From contig JBBHKE010001959.1 of assembly GCA_037447655.1 (NCBI GenBank), positions 1 to 53,145 on the forward strand: 53,145 nt of DNA, in the 5' to 3' direction. The position numbers and the translations under genes were made by a program. Of the stretch, positions 33,224 through 44,790 are shown in pieces. Under the pieces are notes generated by a model. The model saw only the letters and a list, made by a program, of their open reading frames with translations. It did no database searches and was not told the DNA's origin. The stretch comes from Zygnema cylindricum. Taxonomy: Eukaryota; Streptophyta; Zygnematophyceae; Zygnematales; Zygnemataceae. Every line of letters starts with the position of its first letter. Within the stretch, counting starts at the first letter, position 1.

Positions 33224-34447
33224 CAGAGGTCGCAAACGGTCAACTGAAACCGTGACCGACCGTTAACCGACCGCCCGCGTCGGATCCGGAACGGATTCGG
33301 TTGCCAAATTTTGAGGGCCGGGCGGTTGCGGTCGGTCGATTCACCAGAAAAAAAAAACGGTCGGTTACGGTCGGTCAACTAAAAAACCAAAAAAAAAGAA
33401 AAATTTGTACTGTCCATACAATCCAACATTATTGTACTTTGTACTCTTTGGTATCTTGGAAGTACGTGACATCATGATAAGTTTCGCAAATCTGACACGG
33501 TAGTACACTATTCATTTCGCAAATCTTAGGGAACGCGACAAAGCGTCGCAAATCGGTACACCACGAATCGTAATTAGTGTCAATAACTCTAATTTGGGTT
33601 CTTAAAATTTTGATTTTTTATTTCAAATAGGATACATGATTTTAGTTTTTCCTTGACGTTAATTAAGGTACCGTACAAAATAGCGTAAAGCCTAAAAGTA
33701 CAATAAAATATAAATAGTGTGGTGTACGGTCGATGTCAGACCGTACATAAATGTACCTTTTCAAGTGAAAATTTACAAAAATTGAATTAAATCAGACGCG
33801 CATGCATAAGAACGTGAGCTCAAAAAACGGGATTAGTCTGACACATAAATTAGTATGCCATGTACGGATATTTTAGATTCACGACGGCGTACGATTTCTA
33901 ATGTTTTGTACGGATACATATATTAATATACATAATTGTACGATGAATATTCGATTTTTGTTGTTCCCAAATTAGCATTAACGCCGAAATTAGAATACAC
34001 CTTTTTTTTGAAAAAAATCAAATTTTTAATTAGCATCAAGTACGGTAAATTTTCTTCTACACTATTTAAACTTTGACACTAATTACAATTCGCGGTGTAG
34101 TACACTATTCATTTCGCAAATCTTAGGGAACGCGACAAAGCGTCGCAAATCTGACACGTTAGTAAACACTATACATTTCGTAAATGTAAGGGAACGCGAC
34201 AAATCGTAATTTTTGGCTTATTCATACGTCGTACATTATATAATTTTGTACTTTTTCGGTTACGGGCGGGCACGGTTAGTTGCGAAAAATCGATTTTCAG
34301 TTAACTTTTATTTTCGTCAACGCCGGTCGGTTAACGGTTAACAATTTTGGAGCGTGACATAACCCAGTCGGGCGTCGGTTACTCAAATTTTGAAAAAAAC
34401 AAACGGTCGGTTTCGGTTATGTAAAATTTTGACTTTTGCGACCTCTG
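33224..34447. mobile_element. hAT-like non-autonomous element (1.2 kb)
   Basis: Ends CAGAGGTCGCAAACGG and TTTTGCGACCTCTG form a 13-bp inverted repeat with one indel; CAGAGG is a typical hAT start. The 8-bp flanks CTGTGAAG (33216-33223) and CTATGAAG (34448-34455) match at 7 of 8 bases. The subterminal parts consist of CGGTCGGTT-like repeats. A MITE is nested inside. Confidence 0.65.
33559..34097. mobile_element. TA-flanked MITE, CACCGC family (539 bp), nested in hAT-like element
   Basis: Ends CACCACGAATCGTAATTAG and CTAATTACAATTCGCGGTG, flanked by TA. The interior resembles an inverted copy of 16730-17134. Confidence 0.65.
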
Positions 34448-34476
34448 CTATGAAGGTACACACAAGGGTATATTTC

Positions 34477-34842
34477 TAGAGTTGTGTATCGACAAACTTC
34501 TTGTCGCGATAAACTCGATGTTGGATATATTGAATATCGGACGGTGAGAGGGGTCGATATATCGCTCCAGGACCAACAAAAACTATCGCGATATACTTTG
34601 TGGGAAGTGGGGGTCCGTACATATACAGTACGTATATAAACCTTAAAGCAATCCAACGCAAGGGGGTATCGGATAGTTATCGTGTTATCGACACGATAAC
34701 TAATTCCGATATATCGCATTTCTATGGCAATATTAGCCTTCTCGATATAACGTGACTATATATTGATTATAGGTTGGTCAAAAAAAATGTACATATCAGA
34801 AATCAGCAAGAGGATCTCGATACACAACATTAAGGTACGACC
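34477..34842. mobile_element. Small hAT-like remnant rich in TATCG
   Basis: Inverted ends TAGAGTTGTGTATCG and CGATACACAACATTA, similar to the ends of the element at 14192-14991. No clear 8-bp duplication; a further element is inserted right at its right end. Confidence 0.45.
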
Positions 34843-35397
34843 CGTTGGATTCTTCCTAGCGTGACTTCATTCGCGCCAATGCGGTCGCTCTCAGCAGTGC
34901 CTACCTCCATTGGTGTCGCGAAGTAGTCAAGTTTGGAGTGAAGGAGAGACAAGGTGAATAAGGTGAGAGAGGTGCGAGCTGCAGTCGAGCCTTCACATAT
35001 TTTTTGATATTTACGTGAAACGACACTGCAACCTTAAAACACTTGCAAAAACAAAATAGTACGAGATGCAAGCGGACAAAAAAAAATCATGTATTTTTTT
35101 TCGTCATTTGACAATACTTTTGACACGTACGAATATGTTTTTCTATTTCTACGGGCAGTGTTACTCTATTTCAAACACGTCGTTGATGTGTTTTAAGATA
35201 GGTTTGAAGATGACGTGGCAGTGGGTCATAAAAACACAAGACGACAGCTTTTGGTACATTACAAGTTCGAAAATGGCGTAATTCTACTCTACATTTATGT
35301 GATTCCTTCGTACGATTGTAACTTTAGCAGTACGACGCTAAGTTTTTTAAGAAAACGACATAAATTAACCCTTACCTAGCCACATTGGGTCGTACCC
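34843..35397. mobile_element. Harbinger-like MITE (555 bp), copy A
   Basis: Ends AGGTACGACCC and GGGTCGTACCC, flanked by CATTA on both sides (34838-34842, 35398-35402). The right half resembles 19079-19376 and 21781-22253. Confidence 0.55.
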
Positions 35398-37016
35398 CAT
35401 TACTTCTTTCAAAACGGACCAACAACCGCAAAAATACCACTATGACAACAAACAACCTCGGTGAACTCGGAAGTGTATAAATAAATATTGATGGTGAAAA
35501 TTTTCGCATAAGCGATCTATACTTTTCATGTCAACAAATATCATAACGCACTAAATTCGTCAAGCCAAGTACAAATTGACAGCTAAATTGTAAAATAATT
35601 TACCTTTTCAAAACGTAACGTTTAACTCACGATCAGTTAAATTTTTATTGCGGGTCTAACCGACTTTTATAGGGTAAATTAGCGAACCATTGTAACCAAA
35701 ACATAGAAAATGAACAAAAAAACATGCTTTGACCGATGTTAACGGTTTGATCGACAAAACAAGTGAATTCAAAGAGGGACAACAAGTGGAAGATAGGAAC
35801 AACCACACTCGACATAGAAACAACCGCACTCACAACACCGGCTATTACAATTGGGAAATGTAACAAAAACGTTTAACCATAAAAAAACTAATACATACCG
35901 AAAGGGGACTTTAGACAAAGCTCTTCGTGCGCATTACATTTTTGTTTAAATGATCTATCTACATTGGTTTACAATCGTCAAATGAGACATGTATATTGGA
36001 TCCCCACAGTAGTAGGGTGTATCTTTTCCTAGTGAGACTCCAGTTGTCGCCAATTTGTACCAAGTTTTTATGTGTTTATTAGTTTTGTACACCTTTGTAA
36101 TAGTACAGGCTATTTTTTGCATAGATATAATCGCTTTTACGAAAAGTGTTTCTTTTTTTGTATTGGCGTTATACTTTTTTAAAACATCTACTCGGATTAC
36201 ATTCACTTTATTTTAACCGTAGTGCATTAAAGTTTTTAGACTTTAAACTTCGATATTGATTGAGAACTTCTACGAAACCCTGAGGACTTCCTCTCACTAA
36301 TCCTTTTCGTAAACTCTATCTTAATCCATCTATCAACGCTAGCAACGCCAAATTTGTAAAAATCCTTTAAAACGAAAGAGAAAAAAGGTAGATATGCCTT
36401 TACCACTAAAAAAACCTAAAAAACCCTATAAAAACAAAAAATACAAGGGTGGGTTGAAGAGAGAGACACGACAAAAAGATAAGGGGCTTTTCGCTCTCGT
36501 TCCAGCTCTCGTTTCCTCTCTATATTTATTTTTATTACTACTAGCTTCCGATAAGATAGAGAGAAAAAAATGGGTTTACCTATTTTCCCTTTTTTAATCT
36601 ATTATTCTCTCGCTTTATGTGATCAAACTAAATTGACATCTTATAACTTTTGGTCTATAACATGTGAAAAAAAAAATACCGACCATTTATAATACATGTT
36701 TTAAATTAATAAAAAGTATAATTGTTGACGAGATCGTTTAATCAATATTCATTCATTCGACGATTTATTTATTTACCTACAAATTGATAACACTTATGAT
36801 GTAAGCATGGGTGTGAGACAAAACCTCTTCCAAACAAAATATATGTGTTGCGCGCTTATTCGATTTCCCGAATCGTGAACAACTTGAGTCATTTATGTTT
36901 GGTTCATGTGGTCGCAACAACTTATTTGTTTGTTTTTCGGACCAAAACTTGGTTTGAACCGATGTACGTACCAATGGTAATGCGCTTGTTAAAAATAATA
37001 TCACTAGGAGGGTTAG

Positions 37017-37531
37017 TGTAACACGGTTACAGAGTTGGGTACTTAGTAGCTAGCAACTAGGCTGCTATAGTTGCGGTGTCAGAGTAGCGCAGCTGCGATT
37101 CCAGACCAGCGCAACATAGTAGCGTAACAACTTAGCGACGTAGATACTTAGTAGCGTAGCAGCGCAGCAGGGCAACGCAGCTTAGCAGTATAGCAACGTC
37201 GCGGAATGTAGATAGAACGGTATTGTTCTAAAAGGATATTTTGAGATTTGTCTCGGTTGACCGTGAAGGTCCATATGTATAGTTGTACAGTACTTGGTTG
37301 ACTACCAGCTAGTTAGTTTAAATAGTGATGTAGGCCTAGTCAACGGGACACTCTTTGAGTAGACCTTCGCAACGAGCCCTGAATTTTTGTAATCCTCTTC
37401 TGAGTAATAAAGCGCAACTTAGTCTGTCATTGTTGTGTGCTCCTGTTGTTGCTACGGGATGATCCTTGGAGCTTTCCGCTGTGTATTGTGGTGTATTGTG
37501 GTGCTTATATATTTTTTTTGTCCCTTTTACA
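37017..37531 (+). mobile_element. Solo LTR of a Gypsy element (515 bp)
   Basis: Starts TGTAACACGG and ends CCCTTTTACA. The 5-bp direct repeat GTTAG flanks it exactly (37012-37016, 37532-37536), and no internal region follows. It matches the LTR at 42727-43242. The 5' part carries irregular repeats of TAGCAGCG/AGCGTAGCA. Confidence 0.9.
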
Positions 37532-37536
37532 GTTAG

Positions 37537-39402
37537 GATTTAGGAGGGGTAATTAAGGTGGCGAATGAAAAAAATTGGAAATGATAGAGCACGGTAGGTC
37601 ATAAACCCATTAGATGTTGCCTTTTTCAACGCTTACAGTGATCCCACGATTTTGGAGGATTAGGTGGAGTTGGAGGTTGGGAAACATAAAGCATAAGTGC
37701 TATACAAAATATACTGACTTCACTTTATACACCACCATGAAGTCACGTTGCTTATACACGATTTGCTTTTAATGAAGTACTTGTGCAAAGATGTGATTGG
37801 ATGAATAGGCTTGTAGCCTGCTTTGATGTGGCCTAATGAAAAAATAAACGTTATTGTCAAAATGAGCCACATGGGTATTTATAGTGCAAATTTCAATAAG
37901 GTGTAGTGTATATCAATTTTATCCCATCGGCTTGGTTAAAGGCCCAAACTGGTTCATATGAATTACCAAAAACATTATTTAGCCAAATTTAATGCTTAAT
38001 ATCGGAAGTAAAAAGTGGTTGAGATTTACTGACCCAAATGTTTGTACAACAACATTTCATCTGACTATTTCACCACCTCGCTATCCTCCGCCTTTTCCCA
38101 CGATTCTCGCTTGTTACACTCCTTTAACTCTGCGACCAAGTTTTATAAGATTCAGAGGCTCGGGGTTTACTCGTATTGCCAACCAGAGTAAAAAGTTAAA
38201 TTATTAAAGGACATTTTTTCTCGAAGTGTTGTTTAAGGTTAAGATAGTTTCATAAAACCCCTCAATAGGAAAAATGAGAGAAATGGTTAAAGACAAAGTT
38301 GAAATTTACAAACTCGTTTTTCATGTAAGTCGTGTGGAAAAAAAATAAAAGTAGTAATTATAACTTTTTTTTTTTTAAGTAGTATTAACGAACACTGAGG
38401 ATTTGCTACATAGCGAACTTAATATTCACTCAATTGATATATATCGATACTTTATTAGTTTACATAGATCTTGTTGGATTATATCACTAAGATTTCAATA
38501 GGATATCCCACACTTAACATTTTCCCAAGTTAAAAACGTCAATTCTATAATGAAATCTCCCATAAAAATTGATCTTGATCTTCCAATAGGTGAACCATAT
38601 AGATATTGAGGCAGAAAAATGACATATTGGATACAAGATCCTCGATATTTTAGAAGGACGTGTTCTTATGCAAATATGAAACCATAGTTAAATTACTATA
38701 ATGTATGTTAATAATTAGAAAGTTGAAATTACGATATTGTATTTTAATAATTATAAATTTTCGTTGCCGTATCTTGTCTTAAAGCTTGGGCAGTTCTATT
38801 TTGTTCACGTAGTAACGTCACGATACGAGTTTGCAATACTAAACTGAGTACATCGGCATTGCCGTATTTTACCTTAAAAGGTTGAACTTTTAAAATTTGT
38901 CCTACACTCCTACTGTAGCGCAAAATGTTATTTCAATATTGAGCCATATCGGCCAATACTCATGGGAAGCGGATACATTCACGTAATTGGTCGTATTTTG
39001 ACGTTCCGACGTTATCATTAATATATTTGTCAACAGTTTGACTCATGCAATAGGTGACGCGCAAATAGTTTCTCTCTCGTTTGATGTCATCTTTGATTTC
39101 GTACTTTTGTCATCGTATATTAATAGTCTCAAACTTTAAAATGGTTGAAACATAGTTGTTCACGGCGATTAGTACGAGCGTACCAATCGGGACGAATTAT
39201 ACGTAACGAACGCATTGAACCTTTTGAACAAATCGTTAAAAATTGTTAATGAATTTCCTTTCGTACTATTCCGTACATAAAGAAAAAAAAAACATATACA
39301 TATAGCGCAGTTTGCAAGTTTTCCACGTTAATGAGCGCTAAAATATTACAAATATTTAAGGGAATTGCTAATCGCAGAGACGATTTTTGCTGCGCGCTGG
39401 TA
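37537..39402. other. Gene-free stretch between the duplicate copies
   Basis: Sequence flanking the solo LTR, AT-rich, with GTAC motifs toward 39400. No gene and no clear transposon ends seen. Confidence 0.4.
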
Positions 39403-40156
39403 GTTGTCAAAAATTGTACATTTGAAGTACAGTTTCGTACAAGCTACGTACCTTTAAGTTCAAATTAGACTGTCAATCCGTCGAACAACTTTGACTGGCA
39501 GAATATTGTAACGGCGGTTAAAAAGTGTCGCGCTTGCGAACATCGACCGTCATAAAAAAAATTAAAATTCACACGGCCGGCGCAGGTTTACTGTAACAAA
39601 ACTGCGGCAGCCACATATAAATAAAATAGCTTCGCGTAGATAGTTCACACTGACATTTGACTTGGACGATGACACAAATTAAAGGACGACGTACAACATG
39701 TATGAACTCGCACGAAACGAAATAAACTTAGTACAAAATAAAAAAAGCGTACCCGCTTTTAAATATCGATGAAACTAAAATGACGCGTCGTCACGCGCGA
39801 CCAAATGAAGTCACACTATTTACGAATCAACACCTATACAGAACGTACTTCACGGGTTCAACGTCCCGGTTCGCGAGTAGATTTCATTTTTGCGACCAAG
39901 TCAAATGTGTGTGAACTACCTACGCGCAGCCATTTTATTTATATGCGGCTGCCGCAGTTTTGTTACAGTAAACCTGCGCCGGCCGTGTGATTTTATTTTT
40001 TTTTATGACGGTCGACGTTCGCAAGCGCGACACTTTTTTAACCGCCGTTACAATATTTCGCCAGTCAAAGTTGTTCGATGGATTGACCGTCAAATCTAAA
40101 ATCAAAGGTACGTAGCTTGTACGAAACTGTACTTCAAATGTACAATTTCTGACAAC
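39403..40156. mobile_element. Fold-back element with ~270-bp inverted arms
   Basis: The left arm (about 39403-39675) and right arm (about 39885-40156) are inverted copies, e.g. GCCGGCGCAGGTTTACTG against CAGTAAACCTGCGCCGGC. Ends GTTGTCAAAAATTGTAC and GTACAATTTCTGACAAC are flanked by TA. The spacer is about 210 bp. No transposase. Confidence 0.75.
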
Positions 40157-40158
40157 TA

Positions 40159-40207
40159 CACCGCGAATCGTTATTAGCGTTGAGAAATTATTAGTGTAAA
40201 GAAAAAA
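40159..40207. mobile_element. Truncated MITE start at the duplication breakpoint
   Basis: CACCGCGAATCGTTATTAG preceded by TA is the left end of the CACCGC family. It stops after 49 bp, where copy B of the tandem duplication begins. Confidence 0.5.
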
Positions 40208-40552
40208 TTCTTGTCGCGATAAACTCGATGTTGGATATATTGAATATCGGACGGTGAGAGGGGTCGATATATCGCTCCAGGACCAACAAAAACTATCGCG
40301 ATATACTTTGTGGGAAGTGGGGGTCCGTACATATACAGTACGTATATAAACCTTAAAGCAATCCAACGCAAGGGGGTATCGGATAGTTATCGTGTTATCG
40401 ACACGATAACTAATTCCGATATATCGCATTTCTATGGCAATATTAGCCTTCTCGATATAACGTGACTATATATTGATTATAGGTTGGTCAAAAAAAATGT
40501 ACATATCAGAAATCAGCAAGAGGATCTCGATACACAACATTAAGGTACGACC

Positions 40553-41107
40553 CGTTGGATTCTTCCTAGCGTGACTTCATTCGCGCCAATGCGGTCGCTC
40601 TCAGCAGTGCCTACCTCCATTGGTGTCGCGAAGTAGTCAAGTTTGGAGTGAAGGAGAGACAAGGTGAATAAGGTGAGAGAGGTGCGAGCTGCAGTCGAGC
40701 CTTCACATATTTTTTGATATTTACGTGAAACGACACTGCAACCTTAAAACACTTGCAAAAACAAAATAGTACGAGATGCAAGCGGACAAAAAAAAATCAT
40801 GTATTTTTTTTCGTCATTTGACAATACTTTTGACACGTACGAATATGTTTTTCTATTTCTACGGGCAGTGTTACTCTATTTCAAACACGTCGTTGATGTG
40901 TTTTAAGATAGGTTTGAAGATGACGTGGCAGTGGGTCAAAAAAACACAAGACGACAGCTTTTGGTACATTACAAGTTCGAAAATGGCGTAATTCTACTCT
41001 ACATTTATGTGATTCCTTCGTACGATTGTAACTTTAGCAGTACGACGCTAAGTTTTTTAAGAAAACGACATAAATTAACCCTTACCTAGCCACATTGGGT
41101 CGTACCC
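40553..41107. mobile_element. Harbinger-like MITE (555 bp), copy B
   Basis: Same ends and CATTA flanks (41108-41112 on the right) as the copy at 34843-35397. Confidence 0.55.
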
Positions 41108-42726
41108 CATTACTTGTTTCAAAACGGACTAACAACCGCAAAAATACCACTATGACAACAAACAACCTCGGTGAACTCGGAAGTGTATAAATAAATATTC
41201 AGGGTGAAAATTTTCGCATAAGCGATCTATACTTTTCATGTCAACAAATATCATAACACACTAAATTCGTCAAGCCAAGTACAAATTGACAGCTAAATTG
41301 TAAAATAATTTAACTTTTCAAAATGTAACGTTTAACTCACGATCAGTTAAATTTTTATCGCGGGTCTAACCGACTTTTATAGGGTAAATTAGCGAACCAT
41401 TGTAACCAAAACATAGAAAATGAACAAAAAAGCATGCTTTGGCCGATGTTAACGGTTTGAGCGACAAAACAGGTGAAATCAAAGAGGGACAACAAGTGGA
41501 AGGTAGGAACAACCACACTCGACATAGAAACAACCGCACTCACAACACTGGCTATTACAATTGGGAAATGTAACAAAAAAATTTAACCATAAAAAAACTA
41601 ATACATACCGAAAGAGGACTTTAGACGAAGCTCTTTGTGCGCATTACATTTTTGTTTATATGATCTATCTACATTGGTTTACAATCGTCAAATGAGACAT
41701 GTATCTTGGATCCCCACAGTAGTAGGGTGTATCTTTTCCTAGTGAGACTTCAGTTGTCGCCAATTTGTACCAAGTTTTTATGTGTTTATTAGTTTTGTAC
41801 ACCTTTGTAATTGTACAGGCTATTTTTTGCATAGATATGATCGCTTTTACGAAAAGTGTTTTTTTTTTGTATTGGCGTTGTACTTTTTTAAAACATCTAC
41901 TCGGATTACATTCACTATATTTTAACCGTAGTGTATTAAAGTTTTTAGACTTTAAACTTCGATATTGATTGAGAACTTCTACGAAACCCTGAGGACTTCC
42001 TCTCACTAATCCTTTTCGTAAACTCTATCTTAATCCATCTATCAACGCTAGCAACGCCAAATTTGTAAAAATCCTTTAAAACGAAAGAGAAAAAAGGTAG
42101 ATATGCCTTTACCACTAAAAAAACCTAAAAAACCCTATAAAAACAAAAAATACAAGGGTGGGTTGAAGAGAGAGACACGACAAAAAGATAAGGGGCTTTT
42201 CGCTCTCGTTCCAGCTCTCGTTTCCTCTCTATATTTATTTTTATTACTACTAGCTTCCGATGAGGTAGAGAGAAAAAAAATGGGTTTACCTATTTTCCCT
42301 TTTTTAATCTATTATTCTCTCGCTTTATGTGATCAAACTAAATTGACATCTTACAACTTTTGGTCTATAAACGTGTGAAAAAAAAAATACCGACCATTTA
42401 TAATACATGGTTTAAATTAATGAAAACTATAATTGTTGAGGGGATCGTTTAATCAATTTTTATTCATTCGATGATTTATTTATTAACCTACAAATTGATA
42501 ACACTTATGATGTAAGCATGGGTGTGAGACAAAACCTCTTCCAAACAAAATATATGTGTTGCGCGCTTATTCGATTTCCCGAATTGTGAACAACTTGAGT
42601 CGTTTATGTTTGGTTCATGTGGTCGCAACAACTTATTTGTTTGTTTTTCGGACCAAAACTTGGTTTGAACCGATGTACGTACCAATGGTAATGCGCTTTC
42701 AAAAATAACATCACTAAGAGGGTCAG

Positions 42727-43242
42727 TGTAACAGGGTTACAGAGTTGGGTACTTAGTAGCTAGCAACTAGGCTGCTATAGTTGCGGTGTCAGAGCAGCAC
42801 AGCTGCGATTCCAGACCAGCGCAACATAGTAGCGTAGCAACTTGGCGGCGCAGCTACTTAGTAGCGTAGCAGCACAGCAGACCAACACAGCTTAGCAGTA
42901 TAGCAACGCCGCGGAATGTAGATAGAACGGTATTTGTTCTATAAGGATATTTTGAGATTTGTCTCGGTTGACCGTGAAGGTCCACGTGTACAATTGTACA
43001 GTACTAGGTTGACTACCAGCTAGCAAGTTTAAATAGTGAAGCAGGCCTAGTCAGCAGGACACTCTTTGAATAGACCTTCGCAGCGAGCGCTGAATTTTTG
43101 TAATCCTCTCCCGAGTAATAAAGCGCAACCTAGTCTGTCATTGTTGTGTGCTCCTGTTGTTGCTACGAGAAGATCCTTGGAGCTTTCCGCTGTGTATTGT
43201 GGTGAATTCTGGTGCTTATATATATTTTTTGTCCCTTTTACA
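42727..43242 (+). mobile_element. 5' LTR of the Gypsy element (516 bp)
   Basis: TGTAACAGGG to CCCTTTTACA, homologous to the solo LTR at 37017-37531. Confidence 0.9.
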
Positions 43243-43243
43243 C

Positions 43244-43255
43244 TGGCATCGGAGC
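43244..43255 (+). other. Primer-binding site, initiator tRNA-Met 3' end type
   Basis: TGGCATCGGAGC, one base after the LTR. It matches the common plant site TGGTATCAGAGC at 10 of 12 bases. Confidence 0.7.
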
Positions 43256-43276
43256 TATTCCCCGTGACTCGACAGC

Positions 43277-44239
43277 ATGGACGAACACGGCGTATCCACT
43301 ATAAAAATGTTAGCGCAAGTTCTCAGGGAGTTAGAAAGAGTTAGATTACAGAACGCGCAGCTGAGCAACACCGTTGCAGCTTTGGAATCTCGTCTTGGTG
43401 AGCGACCTCATGGAGGCATGGAGAGGGACTACAGGAGACCGAAATTAAGACTTCCCGACGAGTTCGACCCTGCAAGGCACAAGAACCTGGACACGTGGCT
43501 ATTCTCCGTTGCAAATTATCTCGAGAATTTTCCTAGCCTATCGGACCGTGAGAAGATTCACTACGCGGGTGGTCTTCTTAAAGCGGTAGCGGGAGCATGG
43601 TGGAGGACATTGGTGGAGAATGATGAGATACCAACCGTTTGGGCTCTCTTCATTCAATTCCTCCATGACGCTTGGCAGCCTGTCAATAAGGTTAAGGCCG
43701 CAAGAGATAAGATCGTAGTGTTGAAGCAACGAACTTCGGTGTTGGAGCTTACACAACGGTTTTTGGAGTGCAAGGTTCAAATACCTACGATGATGGAGGA
43801 TGAAGCTGTGGATCGCTACGTGAACGGGCTTAAATCATCCATTCGTAGGGATGTGGAACAATGGCTTGCTCGGGAAAGCATAACTCCTAGTCTCTCGGCA
43901 ATTATTCAGTTTGCTGAGCGGACCGATTCAGTCGACTTCACCTTCCGTAGACCTTATCATTATGGGTCGAGTAGCGGCGGACGGGGTCGACGAGACGCTG
44001 GTCCAACTCCCATGGAGCTCGGAGCAATTGATGAGGATAAGGAGGTGGTCAACGTGCTACGGAATAAGAAGAAAACTATCAAAATCAAGGCCAACAACTT
44101 GTCCCCCGAGGAGCTCCAACGGAGGAGGCAAAATGGCTTATGCTTCCAGTGCGGTTCCCCGGACCATATGGCCCGAGAATGTCCAAAAATTGAAAAATCC
44201 AGGAAAGGGGAAACTTACCGTCATGATGTTAGCCAGTGA
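43277..44239 (+). CDS. Gypsy Gag protein (320 aa)
   Basis: Opens with ATG shortly after the primer site and has no stop until 44239. Residues 10-45 look like a short coiled coil (LAQVLRELERVRLQNAQL). The capsid-type Retrotrans_gag domain follows: LDTWLFSVANYLENF near 72, WWRTLVENDEIPTVWALF near 107, VDRYVNGLKSSIRRDVEQWL near 173. An intact zinc knuckle, CFQCGSPDHMAREC, lies near 290. Length and order are normal for a plant Gypsy Gag. The pol part continues in another frame; the overlap near 44200 could be a programmed shift or decay. Confidence 0.8.
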   Translation: MDEHGVSTIKMLAQVLRELERVRLQNAQLSNTVAALESRLGERPHGGMERDYRRPKLRLPDEFDPARHKNLDTWLFSVANYLENFPSLSDREKIHYAGGLLKAVAGAWWRTLVENDEIPTVWALFIQFLHDAWQPVNKVKAARDKIVVLKQRTSVLELTQRFLECKVQIPTMMEDEAVDRYVNGLKSSIRRDVEQWLARESITPSLSAIIQFAERTDSVDFTFRRPYHYGSSSGGRGRRDAGPTPMELGAIDEDKEVVNVLRNKKKTIKIKANNLSPEELQRRRQNGLCFQCGSPDHMARECPKIEKSRKGETYRHDVSQ

Positions 44240-44790
44240 AGGAGGAGACCCTTTGATATTTCGGGGTCAAATCAAAGTGAGCGCAATTAGCTTCATGGTG
44301 GACCCCGGAGCATCGGGAAATTTCATCAACGAGGCGACGGTGAAAAGGTTGAAACTTCCTCTCATGGTGCTTAAGGATTATCACTCGGTACAATTGGCAC
44401 ACAGATGTTCTTTATCCATTACCCATCGTACTCCGAGGTTACTCGTCGGAATCGGGAAGTTCTGATGGTACGACACACTTCATGAATTACCTCTTGGGGA
44501 CCATGAGGTAATCCTGGGGAAGCCGTGGCTACAAAAATGGAATCCGATGATCGATTGGAGAAGTGGGGCCATGAGAGTGAAGAGGGGTGAAGAAGAGTTT
44601 GAGGTAAAAGCAGGAGCGGCTAGTAAAGGAGCGGAAGAGGGACGCCTACTTTCGGCCTTACAGCTTAAGAAGGCACTCAGAAATGGGAAAACTAATGGTG
44701 TAGCATTCGTCCAGTCCATGGAGGAGGCGAAGGAGGAGATTCCGGAGGGAATGGAAGAAGAAGGACCCCAACTTCGACTCAAAAGAAAGT
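44190..44790 (+). pseudogene. Gypsy protease region
   Basis: In a frame different from gag: LIFRGQIKVSAISFMVDPGASGNF shows the aspartic protease active site (D-P-G-A-S in place of the usual D-S-G-A-S/T). After a TGA at 44463-44465 the same frame reads LPLGDHEVILGKPWLQKWNP, the conserved protease C-terminal motif, and WRSGAMRVKRG. The stop and the unusual active-site residue indicate a defective copy. Confidence 0.65.

Larger units (their letters stand above)
34498..37536. repeat. Tandem duplication, copy A (contains solo Gypsy LTR)
   Basis: Nearly identical to 40208-43242 at a constant offset of 5,710 bp, with scattered single-base differences and small indels. It includes a Harbinger-like MITE (34843-35397), AT-rich DNA without recognisable genes (35403-37011), and a Gypsy solo LTR. 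Short frames in it exist in both copies only because the copies are similar. Confidence 0.9.
40208..43242. repeat. Tandem duplication, copy B
   Basis: Partner of 34498-37531. It contains the second Harbinger-like MITE and ends with the 5' LTR of the Gypsy element in place of a solo LTR. The site before the LTR reads GTCAG, against GTTAG in copy A. Confidence 0.9.

Noticed and set aside
35066-36597. Short frames conserved between 35-36.6 kb and 40.8-42.4 kb
   Set aside because: They match because of the recent tandem duplication; lengths are small, some differ in frame, and no domain is visible.
44200-44240. Programmed frameshift between Gypsy gag and pol
   Set aside because: The copy has other stops and frameshifts nearby, so decay cannot be told from a programmed site with one copy.
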